Shown here piece after piece: positions 1 through 8,036 of a stretch of 64,000 nucleotides of DNA. Every line of letters begins with the position of its first letter. Position 1 is the first letter of the stretch. This DNA comes from CAITZA01 sp937915285 (lineage in GTDB: Bacteria; Desulfobacterota; Desulfomonilia; Desulfomonilales; Desulfomonilaceae), in contig DAISIV010000008.1 of NCBI GenBank assembly GCA_036821825.1, positions 40,088 through 104,087 of the forward strand, in the 5' to 3' direction. The notes beneath the pieces were generated by a model, which saw only the letters and a program-made list of their open reading frames with translations, made no database searches and was not told the DNA's origin. Made by a program: the position numbers and the translations under genes.

Positions 1-7
1 CAACCAT

Positions 8-760
8 TTAGATCTCAGAGACTGAGATCATGTCTTTTGGGGATCTTTTTACAACCTGCGGAATGATATAATTTTCAAGTCCGTCTGAAACTACAGCGCC
101 ATCCCTTATCCTAATAATTCTGTCGCAGGCTGCGCCTATTTCATCCTCATGGGTCACCAGAACAACTGTGAAGCCCTGCCTGGCGATGTCGCGCAGTTGT
201 TCTATGACTATTTCGGTGTTCTTTTGATCTAACTGCCCTGTTGGTTCATCGCCGAGGATTAATGATGGATTGTTCACGAGGGCCCTGGCTATCGCGGCTC
301 GCTGCCTCTCTCCGCCGGACAAACGGTTTGACCAGTGATCTACCCTGTGTGACAGCCCCACCCTGTCTAGCGCCCTCAAGATTTTGGCCCGCCTCGACTG
401 CCTGTCAGTTTCAGCATAAATCAGCGGTAATTCAAGATTTTCAAACACCGTCGAGTTAGCCAGCAAGTCGCAACTCTGAAAAACAAAACCCAGTTCCCGG
501 TTCCTAAAAAGAGCCTGCTCCTCCTTGGAATATTCCAGGATGTCCTGTCCCTTAAAAAGATATTGGCCGGCTGTAGGTGGATGTAGCAGTCCGAGCACAT
601 AGAGTAGCGTAGACTTACCCGATCCTGATGGACCCATTATGGCAACCATCTCTCCACGGTAGATCTTGATGTTCGCATCTCGCAGCGCATGTATGACCCT
701 ATCTCCATCAAAATAATCTTTAACCAAATTAATAGTTTCTATTATCAGTTCGTTCTGCAT
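8..760 (-). CDS. ABC transporter ATP-binding protein (MacB/LolD type)
   Basis: A 250-residue ATPase that would energise a membrane partner not present in the window. Walker A is GPSGSGKS near residue 43, the Q-loop is FVFQS, the signature is LSGGERQR, Walker B is LILGDEPTG and the switch histidine is in VTHE. Wording around the signature and the DEPTGQLD element fit the MacB/LolD/FtsE group, which works with FtsX-like permeases in lipoprotein sorting, efflux or envelope tasks. It ends in TAA at the left window edge, so the permease could lie just outside. The C-terminal 30 residues after the switch region are a short extension of no recognised function. Family is secure; substrate unknown. 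Confidence 0.85.
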   Translation of the reverse strand: MQNELIIETINLVKDYFDGDRVIHALRDANIKIYRGEMVAIMGPSGSGKSTLLYVLGLLHPPTAGQYLFKGQDILEYSKEEQALFRNRELGFVFQSCDLLANSTVFENLELPLIYAETDRQSRRAKILRALDRVGLSHRVDHWSNRLSGGERQRAAIARALVNNPSLILGDEPTGQLDQKNTEIVIEQLRDIARQGFTVVLVTHEDEIGAACDRIIRIRDGAVVSDGLENYIIPQVVKRSPKDMISVSEI

Positions 761-883
761 TAATGATTTCTCTTTAAATTTTTTCCCAGAATCGTTTAAT
801 TATATCCAAATGAAGATTTTTTTAAAACAGTGTTTCTGTAAAAAGTGAATTGTCTGAATCATCATTCATACTGTCAGAGTGTA

Positions 884-914
884 TTAACAAATTTTTTATT
901 GCGTGTGGTATAAT
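884..914 (+). promoter_or_regulatory. Putative extended -10 promoter of the small gene at 921
   Basis: An extended -10 element TGGTATAAT occupies 906-914, with a weak -35-like TTAACA at 884-889 (19-nt spacer). The predicted transcription start, about 7 nt after the -10, falls on the ATG at 921, and no Shine-Dalgarno sequence is visible. This suggests leaderless transcription, but it is inference only. Confidence 0.4.
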
Positions 915-920
915 TGTTCC

Positions 921-1109
921 ATGTTTGAAATCGAAAAACAAAAAGAAGGTGTGGGTGGGTCCTTTGTTCGGCTGGTGAAACTTGCTTCCGAGGACTACAC
1001 GGTCATAGTTCGCTCGCCTGACGATGGGCGCCTGTTAAACAAATATATGGGCCCGGATCTCACCAAGGCTGAAGAAGTTTTCAACTCGGAGATTGAAAAA
1101 CTTTTGTAA
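921..1109 (+). CDS. Small hypothetical protein (62 aa)
   Basis: Unrecognised, soluble and charged, with no signal peptide or membrane segment. The frame is open from a GTG at 903, but that GTG overlaps the -10 hexamer TATAAT, so the ATG at 921 is preferred. The protein begins MFEIEKQKEG, has a middle section that could form short beta strands (FVRLVKLASEDYTVIVRS), and ends in a helical acidic tail. It stands alone between the divergent ABC ATPase and the SNase-like gene. The promoter-like sequence directly upstream and sensible composition support it being real; function unknown. Confidence 0.5.
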   Translation: MFEIEKQKEGVGGSFVRLVKLASEDYTVIVRSPDDGRLLNKYMGPDLTKAEEVFNSEIEKLL

Positions 1110-1197
1110 TCTTTTACAACGCGCTTTGGCGCTTTGTCTCAAACTCCGATTTGGAAAGTATAGGATAATCTGATTTTTATTCAGTGAAAGGTTTATA

Positions 1198-1671
1198 ATG
1201 GCCAAACTTCGTCTCCAAAATGAGTGGAAGATGTGGGCTGGTTTGGTTGTCCTGATTCTTTTGATAGTAGGATACCTGTATTATGCCAGCCGACCGCCAA
1301 CTGAGGGAAATGAACCGCTCTGGAGAGTTACTGGAATCATAGACGCCTCTACTGTCAGGGTCCGCGGATCCGGTCAGGTAATGGAAGTATCCCTAGCCGG
1401 TCTCAAGGTGCCTCAATCTCAGCAAGAATCGGCAAAAGAATTTCTAAACAAAACGCTAAATGAGCAATGGGTTAGGGTTAAAGTACTTGGTCAGGAATCT
1501 GGCAAGCCGAAAAAGGGATTTGTTTTCATATCCGGAGAAGATTTAAATGCCCGGATGATACGCTGGGGACTGGCTACCATTGACAGAGACGAAAAAGATT
1601 TTGATGTCCGGCCGTATATGGAATTGGAACAGGAGGCTGAGACATCAAAACGCGGCCTCTGGAAAAAATGA
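1198..1671 (+). CDS. Membrane-anchored SNase-like protein, catalytic residues missing
   Basis: 157 residues: one N-terminal membrane segment (about 13-30) and then a thermonuclease/SNase-like OB fold. The fold is recognisable from the order of elements: DASTVRV, VSLAGLKVP, the helix SAKEFLNKTL, DLNARMIRWGLA and the C-terminal RGLW. In active SNases the corresponding positions carry an Arg before the GxDxPE element, an Asp and Glu within it, and a later Arg. Here these read Ser65, Lys70, Gln73 and a GKPKKG stretch near 102-107. It is therefore probably not a nuclease but an anchored binding domain. It lies 19 nt upstream of purD and may be co-transcribed with it. Membrane topology suggests the domain faces the periplasm. 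Confidence 0.65.
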   Translation: MAKLRLQNEWKMWAGLVVLILLIVGYLYYASRPPTEGNEPLWRVTGIIDASTVRVRGSGQVMEVSLAGLKVPQSQQESAKEFLNKTLNEQWVRVKVLGQESGKPKKGFVFISGEDLNARMIRWGLATIDRDEKDFDVRPYMELEQEAETSKRGLWKK

Positions 1672-1690
1672 AAGACAGGAGCGAGGCGCA

Positions 1691-2980
1691 ATGAAGGTCC
1701 TTTTAGTGGGGTCCGGTGGCAGAGAGCATGCCATTGCATGGAAACTTTCACAATCAGATCATGTTGACCGAATTTTGGCTACTCCTGGGAATGTTGGGAT
1801 AGCCGCCGAACCAAAATGCCAATGCGTAAACATCTCCTCGGACGATATCCCCGGACTACTTAACCTGGCTCTAAAAGAAAAGGTAGACTTGACGGTTGTT
1901 GGACCTGAGGCCCCTCTGTGCTCAGGTCTTACCGATACATTCAGGAAAAAGGGACTTAAAGTTTTTGGCCCGTCTTCAAAAGCCGCCATGCTTGAGGGAA
2001 GCAAGGTATTTTCCAAGTTCCTGATGCAAAAATACGGTATTCCTTCGGCAGCATTTCAGGTCTTTGATGATTTCGAAAACGCAAAAAAACAAATCTCCCT
2101 ATACGGTTTCCCGACCGTTGTAAAGGCTGACGGGCTTGCAGCGGGCAAAGGTGTGTTTGTTTGCGACAATCACGAAGAAGCCTTGAATTCCCTGGATTCC
2201 ATCATGAACCAGCGGGTTTTCGGAGACGCCGGCAATCGCGTCATCATCGAAGAATGCCTCAAGGGCGAGGAGGCTTCTTTCATCGCCTTTTCGGATGGAA
2301 AAAACGTCATTCCACTTGCAGGATCCCAGGATCACAAGGCTGTTTTCGATCAAGACAAGGGGCCTAACACTGGCGGAATGGGAGCTTACTCTCCAGCTCC
2401 GGTAATAACGTCTAATCTTCACGACAGAATTATGAAAGACATTATGATCCCGACGGTTCAGGGATTGGAATCCGAAGGTTCACCGTTTGTCGGATTTTTG
2501 TATGCCGGGCTAATGATTCAAGATGACGAGGTGAAGGTCCTGGAATTCAACGTGAGACTTGGCGATCCGGAAGCTCAACCGCTATTGTTCAGAATGAAAT
2601 CCGATCCTTTTCCACTCATGATGTCGGCTGCCGAGGGAGACATCGCAGGTATGACAATCGACTGGATGGATGAAAACTCGGTCTGCGTCGTAATGGCTTC
2701 CAAAGGATATCCTGGATCTTACCAAAAAGGTTTTGAGATTTCGGGTATCGACGATGCGAACAGGATAAGTGACGTCAAAGTATTTGTCGCAGGAGCCGGT
2801 CAAAAGGACGGACGCCTGGTCACAGCGGGTGGGCGAGTGCTTGGGGTTACAGCTCGTTCCATCGGAATAAAATCAGCCATAGAAAAAGCTTATGAGGCTG
2901 TTGAACTTATCAGATGGGAAGGCGCTCACTTCCGTAGGGACATTGGGAAAAAGGCCTTGTCAAGATTGAATCTGGATTGA
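1691..2980 (+). CDS. purD: Phosphoribosylamine-glycine ligase
   Basis: GAR synthetase, the second step of de novo purine synthesis: 5-phosphoribosylamine + glycine + ATP to GAR. The protein is 429 residues, normal for the family. It starts MKVLLVGSGGREHA (the PurD N-terminal signature), has the ATP-grasp region with VVKADGLAAGKGV, then GPNTGGMGAYSP and the metal-binding LEFNVRLGDPEAQ motif. The frame is open further upstream to 1580, but the ATG at 1691 has an AGGAG about 10 nt before it and matches the family N-terminus. It is cytoplasmic. No other pur genes are nearby, so the locus is not a purine operon. Confidence 0.95.
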   Translation: MKVLLVGSGGREHAIAWKLSQSDHVDRILATPGNVGIAAEPKCQCVNISSDDIPGLLNLALKEKVDLTVVGPEAPLCSGLTDTFRKKGLKVFGPSSKAAMLEGSKVFSKFLMQKYGIPSAAFQVFDDFENAKKQISLYGFPTVVKADGLAAGKGVFVCDNHEEALNSLDSIMNQRVFGDAGNRVIIEECLKGEEASFIAFSDGKNVIPLAGSQDHKAVFDQDKGPNTGGMGAYSPAPVITSNLHDRIMKDIMIPTVQGLESEGSPFVGFLYAGLMIQDDEVKVLEFNVRLGDPEAQPLLFRMKSDPFPLMMSAAEGDIAGMTIDWMDENSVCVVMASKGYPGSYQKGFEISGIDDANRISDVKVFVAGAGQKDGRLVTAGGRVLGVTARSIGIKSAIEKAYEAVELIRWEGAHFRRDIGKKALSRLNLD

Positions 2981-3133
2981 GCTTCCGGGATAATTAGTCA
3001 CACTCTACAGATGAGGAAAATTTTTTAGTCTTTATTAAATTGCAGTTTGGTTATACAATCACTGCAAATGAATTGTTTGCATAATTCAGGAATTAATTTT
3101 TGCTGAGGGCTGTTTTGTTAGAGGGGGATGCCC

Positions 3134-5026
3134 ATGAGAATCAGGAAATATGGGGTAATTAGACAGGAGCCCACTGAAGAATTGAATTTGTTAAGAACTT
3201 TGGCAGATTCCATGCCCATGGGAGTTGTGTCAGTTGTAGGCTTCAGCATATCATGGCACAATGCGGCCTTCAGTTCCATGATCGATCCGGAAATTTGCTC
3301 CAATTTCAGTGGAGAGAATATACACTTCATAACCAACTGTTCCATAGACGAGAAAAAGTTATTGGATCTGGTTTCATCCTCATCAGGCGCAACACACCGA
3401 AACTCCTCGATTATAAAATGTGAGCGGAAAAACGGGCAACCGTTTCTGGCGCAATTCAATTATTGGTCGGAGACCAGATCCGGGGATACCTCTGAAAAGA
3501 TTTTCCTGGTTCTTGAAATTTCCCAGGAGCAGCTAGGCGAAACCCTGAACACTCACATGAACATGCTCCAGGGGATAAGTTTTGAGGACACTATCGACGG
3601 CACTTTACTGATCATGGGTTCCAGGATTGTGAATGCCAATGACCGTCTTCACGAGATGCTGGGCTACCCCAAGGGTTCATTGCTGGGAGCGGCTCACTGG
3701 AAAATCTATCATCCCGATTTTCAGAGAGAATTGCGCGAACGGGTCAAAGCGCGTTTCAGTTCTGACGAACAGGTGTCATCTTATGAACTGATCATTCAGA
3801 AATGTGACGGATCAATACTACCGGCTCTTGGTTTTGACAGAAAAGTGTTAATTGACGGACACCCGGGACTTAGCGTTCGCCTGAGGGACATTTCAGACAT
3901 AAAGGCGCTGGAATCTCGGAGGATGTTCGAAGACAGGATTGAATATGTCAATAGTGTGATGGGCAGTGTCGCCAATGACTTTAACAACATCCTGATGATA
4001 ATCATGGGTTGCGCTCAATTCATGTACAATGACCCTAATGTGACCGTTGCCCAGATGAACAATTTGCAGAGAATTATTCAGGCATCCGAAAGGGCTAAGG
4101 ATCTGGTTGGTCAAATGCTGGTGACGACTAGGCGTGGAAGACTACCGCAGGGTTTTTCAAAGCTTTCAATGGTGGTTGCTGACGTAATGAAAATCACTAG
4201 GGACAATCTGCCGTCTAACGTTCATGTATTCCAGCGAATAGAGACTAACCTTGACGTGGCCGTGTTTTTCGATGAATCAGCCCGAGAGGAAATGTCGTCA
4301 AAACTGCCAGATCATGTGCATCATTTGAACACAATGAACCTTCCTATCCTTATTTCTGTCCGGGATGCCGATGACAGCCCCGATGTGCCTTCACTGCAGC
4401 GTGAAAGAGCATGGCCCAAATCGGTTCAGCTCGACGTCTCAGTGTTGGAAAGCGATAAGGCCAATGGGCTTATTCATCGCTCCTCGATCACGGTCTCCAA
4501 AGGGTCGTTCAAACCGGTTCCAAACGAACCTGACCCATTTATTTCAGGCTTTCACATGAGGCTCAGGGTTGGAGAAACTCTGAATGGATCGCTGGAGAGT
4601 ACGCCCAGGACCAGGATGCATGGGTCGGAGAGAATTCTTCTCGTGGATGACGACGTCACCGTGGTAGAAACCATCAAACAGATGCTTGAACCACTAGGAT
4701 ACATTGTTACATGCGCTTTTGGCAGCATCGAGGCCCTTAGCGTCTTCAGAAATGATCCACATTTGTTCGATATCGTTCTAACGGACATGGCCATGCCCAA
4801 GATGACAGGACTGTTTCTTGCGCGAGAACTGATAAAACTGCGTGCAGATGTTCCTATCATCGTGTTGACCGGATTTATCGCCGACATATCCATGAATGAG
4901 GCCAAATCGATAGGGATAGATACTGTTCTTACAAAACCTTTTTCTCAGTTCAGGCTGGCGTCGGCAATAAGAGAGACCCTGGACTCCAAAGGAGCGGCCC
5001 ATCATCTAAGCAGACAGAAAAATTAA
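3134..5026 (+). CDS. Degenerate PAS hybrid histidine kinase (pseudokinase) with intact receiver
   Basis: 630 residues, apparently cytosolic. Order: two PAS-like domains (about 15-130 and 140-265), a DHp-like helix (270-345), a stretch of about 150 residues where the ATPase domain should be, and a receiver (499-620). The DHp box reads VANDFNN, so the phosphorylated His of the usual AHDFNN is Asn281. I find no N-box, no DxGxG and no GxGLGL in the ATPase region. The receiver keeps its acidic cluster DDD near 504, phosphoacceptor Asp551 in LTDMAMP, a Thr in VLTG and Lys601 in TKPF. It should be able to receive phosphate but not autophosphorylate. The ATG at 3134 has AGGGGG 6 nt upstream, better placed than the ATG at 3128. 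Confidence 0.8.
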   Translation: MRIRKYGVIRQEPTEELNLLRTLADSMPMGVVSVVGFSISWHNAAFSSMIDPEICSNFSGENIHFITNCSIDEKKLLDLVSSSSGATHRNSSIIKCERKNGQPFLAQFNYWSETRSGDTSEKIFLVLEISQEQLGETLNTHMNMLQGISFEDTIDGTLLIMGSRIVNANDRLHEMLGYPKGSLLGAAHWKIYHPDFQRELRERVKARFSSDEQVSSYELIIQKCDGSILPALGFDRKVLIDGHPGLSVRLRDISDIKALESRRMFEDRIEYVNSVMGSVANDFNNILMIIMGCAQFMYNDPNVTVAQMNNLQRIIQASERAKDLVGQMLVTTRRGRLPQGFSKLSMVVADVMKITRDNLPSNVHVFQRIETNLDVAVFFDESAREEMSSKLPDHVHHLNTMNLPILISVRDADDSPDVPSLQRERAWPKSVQLDVSVLESDKANGLIHRSSITVSKGSFKPVPNEPDPFISGFHMRLRVGETLNGSLESTPRTRMHGSERILLVDDDVTVVETIKQMLEPLGYIVTCAFGSIEALSVFRNDPHLFDIVLTDMAMPKMTGLFLARELIKLRADVPIIVLTGFIADISMNEAKSIGIDTVLTKPFSQFRLASAIRETLDSKGAAHHLSRQKN

Positions 5027-5038
5027 TGAAATAACTGA

Positions 5039-5050
5039 TTGACACGTCAA
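5039..5050. promoter_or_regulatory. Inverted repeat TTGAC-N2-GTCAA ahead of the TetR gene
   Basis: A short perfect dyad (TTGAC at 5039-5043, GTCAA at 5046-5050) about 24 nt before the tetR-family start. TetR regulators commonly bind a dyad in their own promoter, so this is a candidate autoregulatory operator. Its left arm could equally be a -35 element. Confidence 0.3.
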
Positions 5051-5073
5051 TCGAAAAATGTTAACCGTCTTGA

Positions 5074-5694
5074 ATGATTCGAAACGATGGTTTAACAGAG
5101 ACGAGAAAAGACAAAGAAGCTGTGATCCTTGAATCGGCCTGCCGTGTTATCCGAGAGAGAGGCTTCCACCAAGCGCGTATTACCGATATAGCCCAGACAG
5201 CGGGCATTTCTTACGGTCTGGTCTACCATTATTTCAAGAGTAAAGCGGATTTGTTTGACGCCATATTGAAGGAGTGGTGGACAGATCTTTTTGCGCTGAT
5301 GGAGGACTGGGAAAACCAGAAAGCAATGGTAGAAGACCAGCTAGGAGCCCTGGTGATCTATTTTCTGGATCAATATCAGAAGAGGCCAGACCTGGTTCAC
5401 ATTTTCATCACCGAGATATCGAGATCTGCGTCCAATCTCACGCCGTCGAGACTACATTGGTTCAAGCTTTTCCTTTCCCGGATCGAGGGTCTCATGGCAA
5501 GGGCGCAACATCAGAAACTTTTGAGATCGGATATCAAGCCCAGATATTTGACTTATATTTTTTTAGGGGCTATCGAAAGTTTTATATCGGCCATGGTATT
5601 GGAAAACCAGCCGTTGAAAAGTCGGGCCCAGAAACAGCGCATAGCTACGGGCCTGTTACAGGTTTTTTTGAATGGCGCCAGACCGGTTAAATGA
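5074..5694 (+). CDS. TetR/AcrR family transcriptional regulator
   Basis: 206 residues. The N-terminal helix-turn-helix is clear: AACRVIRERGFHQ-type helix 1, ITDIAQTAGISYGLVYHYF recognition segment, then KSKADLFDAIL, which is the standard TetR N-domain ending. The C-terminal ligand domain (about 70-206) resembles the FadR/YsiA-type fatty-acid regulators in length, but the ligand cannot be read from sequence. It sits 26 nt upstream of the SCP2-like gene, so the two are probably co-transcribed, which would fit control of a lipid-related function. The start has little Shine-Dalgarno character. Confidence 0.85.
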   Translation: MIRNDGLTETRKDKEAVILESACRVIRERGFHQARITDIAQTAGISYGLVYHYFKSKADLFDAILKEWWTDLFALMEDWENQKAMVEDQLGALVIYFLDQYQKRPDLVHIFITEISRSASNLTPSRLHWFKLFLSRIEGLMARAQHQKLLRSDIKPRYLTYIFLGAIESFISAMVLENQPLKSRAQKQRIATGLLQVFLNGARPVK

Positions 5695-5720
5695 GGCGTC
5701 AATTAGAATAGGAGATTGTT

Positions 5721-6047
5721 ATGGCACTTACGTCAGTTGAAGATGTTTTCAAGAAAATGCCTGAAGTTTTTAATTCTTCAGCTTCCACCGGGTTGGATCT
5801 GGTGTTTCAGTTCCACATCACAGGTGACCAGGGTGGTGACTGGAATGTGAGCGTAAAAGAGGGCGCGTGCAATGTCGAAAAAGGTGTCCACTCAAGCCCA
5901 TCGGTATCATTGACAATGGCCGATCAGGATTGGCTCGCCATGTGTAACGGTACCCTCAACGGCATGACCGCTTTCATGACTGGCAAGCTCAGAGCTTCCG
6001 GGGACATCATGGCAGCACAGAGAATTCAGTCATTGTTTCCGCTATAA
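5721..6047 (+). CDS. SCP2 sterol-binding domain protein
   Basis: 108 residues and a single SCP2 domain: an alpha-beta fold with the hallmark sequence VSLTMADQDWLAMCNGTLNGMTAFMTGKLRASGDI near the C-terminus, where MTGKLRASGD is the usual signature. Such proteins bind lipids or acyl-CoAs in a hydrophobic tunnel. Small stand-alone versions are frequent in fatty-acid-degrading deltaproteobacteria. The gene has an AGGAG about 6 nt upstream and is followed by an intrinsic terminator at 6070, so the tetR-SCP2 pair forms a short transcription unit. Ligand unknown. Confidence 0.85.
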   Translation: MALTSVEDVFKKMPEVFNSSASTGLDLVFQFHITGDQGGDWNVSVKEGACNVEKGVHSSPSVSLTMADQDWLAMCNGTLNGMTAFMTGKLRASGDIMAAQRIQSLFPL

Positions 6048-6069
6048 ATAAGTCTCAGCAAATGACATG

Positions 6070-6098
6070 AAGGGCGCTTTTGTTTTGCGCCCTTTTTT
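6070..6098 (+). terminator. Intrinsic terminator after the SCP2 gene
   Basis: AAGGGCGC (6070-6077) pairs with GCGCCCTT (6087-6094) across a 9-nt loop, followed by a T-run. It ends the plus-strand tetR-SCP2 unit and lies 15 nt before the convergent cobT end. Confidence 0.85.
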
Positions 6099-6112
6099 GT
6101 TTTCATTATCGG

Positions 6113-7171
6113 CTATGCTTTTGAGACAGCAGCCTCCTCGAAGGTTGCCACTTCAGTCAAGACTCTGCGTGAAGCCTCCACGACGGTCATGGCAAGCGCA
6201 GCCCCTGTTCCTTCGCCCAGCCTCATGTCCAGATCAAAAAGCGGTTTTTTGCCGAGCTTTGCCAAGGCCGACTTGTGACCGGCTTCGACGCTTTGATGGG
6301 CGGCAATCATGTACTCCACGCTTGTCGGACATATGGCCTGAGCCACAAGGGCCCCAGCAGTTGTAATAAAACCATCTATGATGACAGGCTTGCCCATGGA
6401 GGCCGCGCCTAGAATGAGGCCCGCTATGCCTCCAATTTCAAATCCTCCCACTTTTGACAGAACATCGACTGGATCACAGGGATCTGGTTTGTTTAGTGTT
6501 AAAGCCTTTTCTATGACGGAAACCTTGCGTGCGAACTGGTCATCATCAATGCCCGTTCCCCTTCCGGTGACCTCACTTACCGGCAAACCTACCAGTAGTG
6601 AAGTAATGGCGCTGCTCGGGGTAGTGTTTCCGATTCCCATTTCTCCGCATCCCAATATGTCGTAACGCTCTCCTAAGGCGAGCGCAACACCAATACCGGC
6701 CTCAATAGCGGCTATGGCCTGTTCACGGGTCATGGCGGCGCCATCCAGCATATTCATGGATCCAGCCGCTATGCTCCTAGAGATGATTTTGTTTTGACTT
6801 TCCAGATCGCCAAGGTTCCCAGACACTCCCATGTCTACTACTACAACGTCCGTTCCTGTAGCGCGTGCCAGAGCATTGACGCCGGCCCCACCATTAACTA
6901 TGTTTCTGACCATCTGGCATGTCACTTCAGCGGGATACTTGCTTACCCCGGAAGCGGCCACTCCATGATCGGCGGCCATGGTCACTATTACCCTTGATTC
7001 GATAACGGGCCTGATGGTTCCGTAAATTCCCGCTAGATCCAGCGCCAGGTCCATCAGGCGTCCCAAGGCCCAATGCGGCATGGTAAGTTGATCTAGTCTG
7101 TTTTGAGCCAGAGACCTGCTCTGCTTGTCCTGCGGCTTTATTTTCAGGACTGTCTTGTCCAATACCTTCAT
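6113..7171 (-). CDS. cobT: Nicotinate-nucleotide-dimethylbenzimidazole phosphoribosyltransferase
   Basis: Activates the lower-ligand base of cobalamin by moving phosphoribose from nicotinate mononucleotide to DMB or a related base. The protein is 352 residues, typical of CobT. It has VIVTMAADHGVAASGVS, ILGCGEMGIGNTTPSSA, the GGFEIGGIAGLILGAA stretch and the catalytic Glu in MRLGEGTGAALAM near the C-terminus. Although the frame is open to 7213, the ATG at 7171 is preceded by GAGAGG and overlaps the cobU stop as ATGA, so translation is coupled. It is cytosolic. The cobU-cobT pair implies salvage or late assembly of a B12 nucleotide loop. Confidence 0.95.
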   Translation of the reverse strand: MKVLDKTVLKIKPQDKQSRSLAQNRLDQLTMPHWALGRLMDLALDLAGIYGTIRPVIESRVIVTMAADHGVAASGVSKYPAEVTCQMVRNIVNGGAGVNALARATGTDVVVVDMGVSGNLGDLESQNKIISRSIAAGSMNMLDGAAMTREQAIAAIEAGIGVALALGERYDILGCGEMGIGNTTPSSAITSLLVGLPVSEVTGRGTGIDDDQFARKVSVIEKALTLNKPDPCDPVDVLSKVGGFEIGGIAGLILGAASMGKPVIIDGFITTAGALVAQAICPTSVEYMIAAHQSVEAGHKSALAKLGKKPLFDLDMRLGEGTGAALAMTVVEASRRVLTEVATFEEAAVSKA

Positions 7172-7719
7172 TGAGCGTTTCCTCTCTTTAGCTTTACCGG
7201 GATGCCGCAACAAACCATGAAGACCTCTTCAGAGGCTGAGGCCAGTAGCTGGTTGCAGCGTCCCAGCAGATCAAGGAAGAACCTTGTTTCTGGATTCTCA
7301 GGAACAACTCCCAGGCCAGTCTCGTTACTGACAAAGATGACGTCTCCGCGGATGACTGAGCAGGCCTCAAGCAGCGCCTGGGTAAGCTCTATTAGCATCT
7401 GTTCCGAAAAAGCTTTCTTTTTTTCACTGGAATGAAATATCAGATTGTTTATCCAAAGAGTAACGCAGTCAACAAGGAACAGGTTAAAATGCCCGTTTTT
7501 GGTTATGACCTCATCCAATTTTATTTCTTCCTCGATCGTTGTCCATATCCGGCTGTTACGTTCGTGCTGATGCCTTTTTATCCTGTCGTCCATTTCCTGG
7601 TCTATGGACGGACAGGTCGCTATGAATGCATGAGGACCATTTAAAGATTCACCCAACCTTAGAGCAAAATCGCTCTTTCCGCTCCTTCGTCCTCCGATTA
7701 CAAGGAATATTCTGCCCAT
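7168..7719 (-). CDS. cobU: Adenosylcobinamide kinase / guanylyltransferase
   Basis: Bifunctional nucleotide-loop enzyme: phosphorylates adenosylcobinamide, then transfers GMP to give AdoCbi-GDP. 183 residues, the usual size. The P-loop GGRRSGKSDFA lies at residues 9-19, followed by FIATCPSID and HQHERNSRIW, which contains the guanylylated His of the family, then LVDCVTLWINNL (Walker B region) and VSNETGLGVVPE. It is first in a two-gene operon with cobT, with a 4-nt stop/start overlap. I looked for a cobalamin riboswitch upstream and found none. Confidence 0.95.
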   Translation of the reverse strand: MGRIFLVIGGRRSGKSDFALRLGESLNGPHAFIATCPSIDQEMDDRIKRHQHERNSRIWTTIEEEIKLDEVITKNGHFNLFLVDCVTLWINNLIFHSSEKKKAFSEQMLIELTQALLEACSVIRGDVIFVSNETGLGVVPENPETRFFLDLLGRCNQLLASASEEVFMVCCGIPVKLKRGNAQ

Positions 7720-8036
7720 TTCAGCTATCTGTCCTAAAGGAAGTTTGCCCGATTAAAAATCGACATCTTACACCAAATCAGCATAAAATATCAGTCGTAA
7801 CTCAAACTTTTGTTTTTATTTGCATGTTCAGGCCTGTGATCATATTTTGGCACACAATGGGCTTGAGGTGTTTCGTCACTCAGGCAACAGGCTAAGGATC
7901 CTTTTCCGGGATCATTTCCACAACCTACTTTCTTAAACTGCGTATGATTTCAAGTCATTCCTGTTGTTAGAAGTTGATTTAGCAATCATCTGATGCTACG
8001 TTAACCTGAAATTAAAACCTGACAGACGGAGTCGTG
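7720..8036. other. Divergent intergenic region, no gene seen
   Basis: 317 nt between cobU (-) and the acyl-CoA ligase-like gene (+). It must hold both promoters. I find no B12 box, riboswitch fold, tRNA or convincing small ORF. A GGAG at 8028-8031 is the ribosome-binding site of the plus-strand gene. Confidence 0.6.

Noticed and set aside
1717..1733. Sigma-54-like site on the minus strand (TGGCAT-N5-CTGC).
   Set aside because: Inside the purD coding region with no minus-strand gene to drive, and two mismatches.
7720..8036. Possible cobalamin riboswitch upstream of cobU.
   Set aside because: No B12 box or characteristic paired regions could be found on the minus strand.
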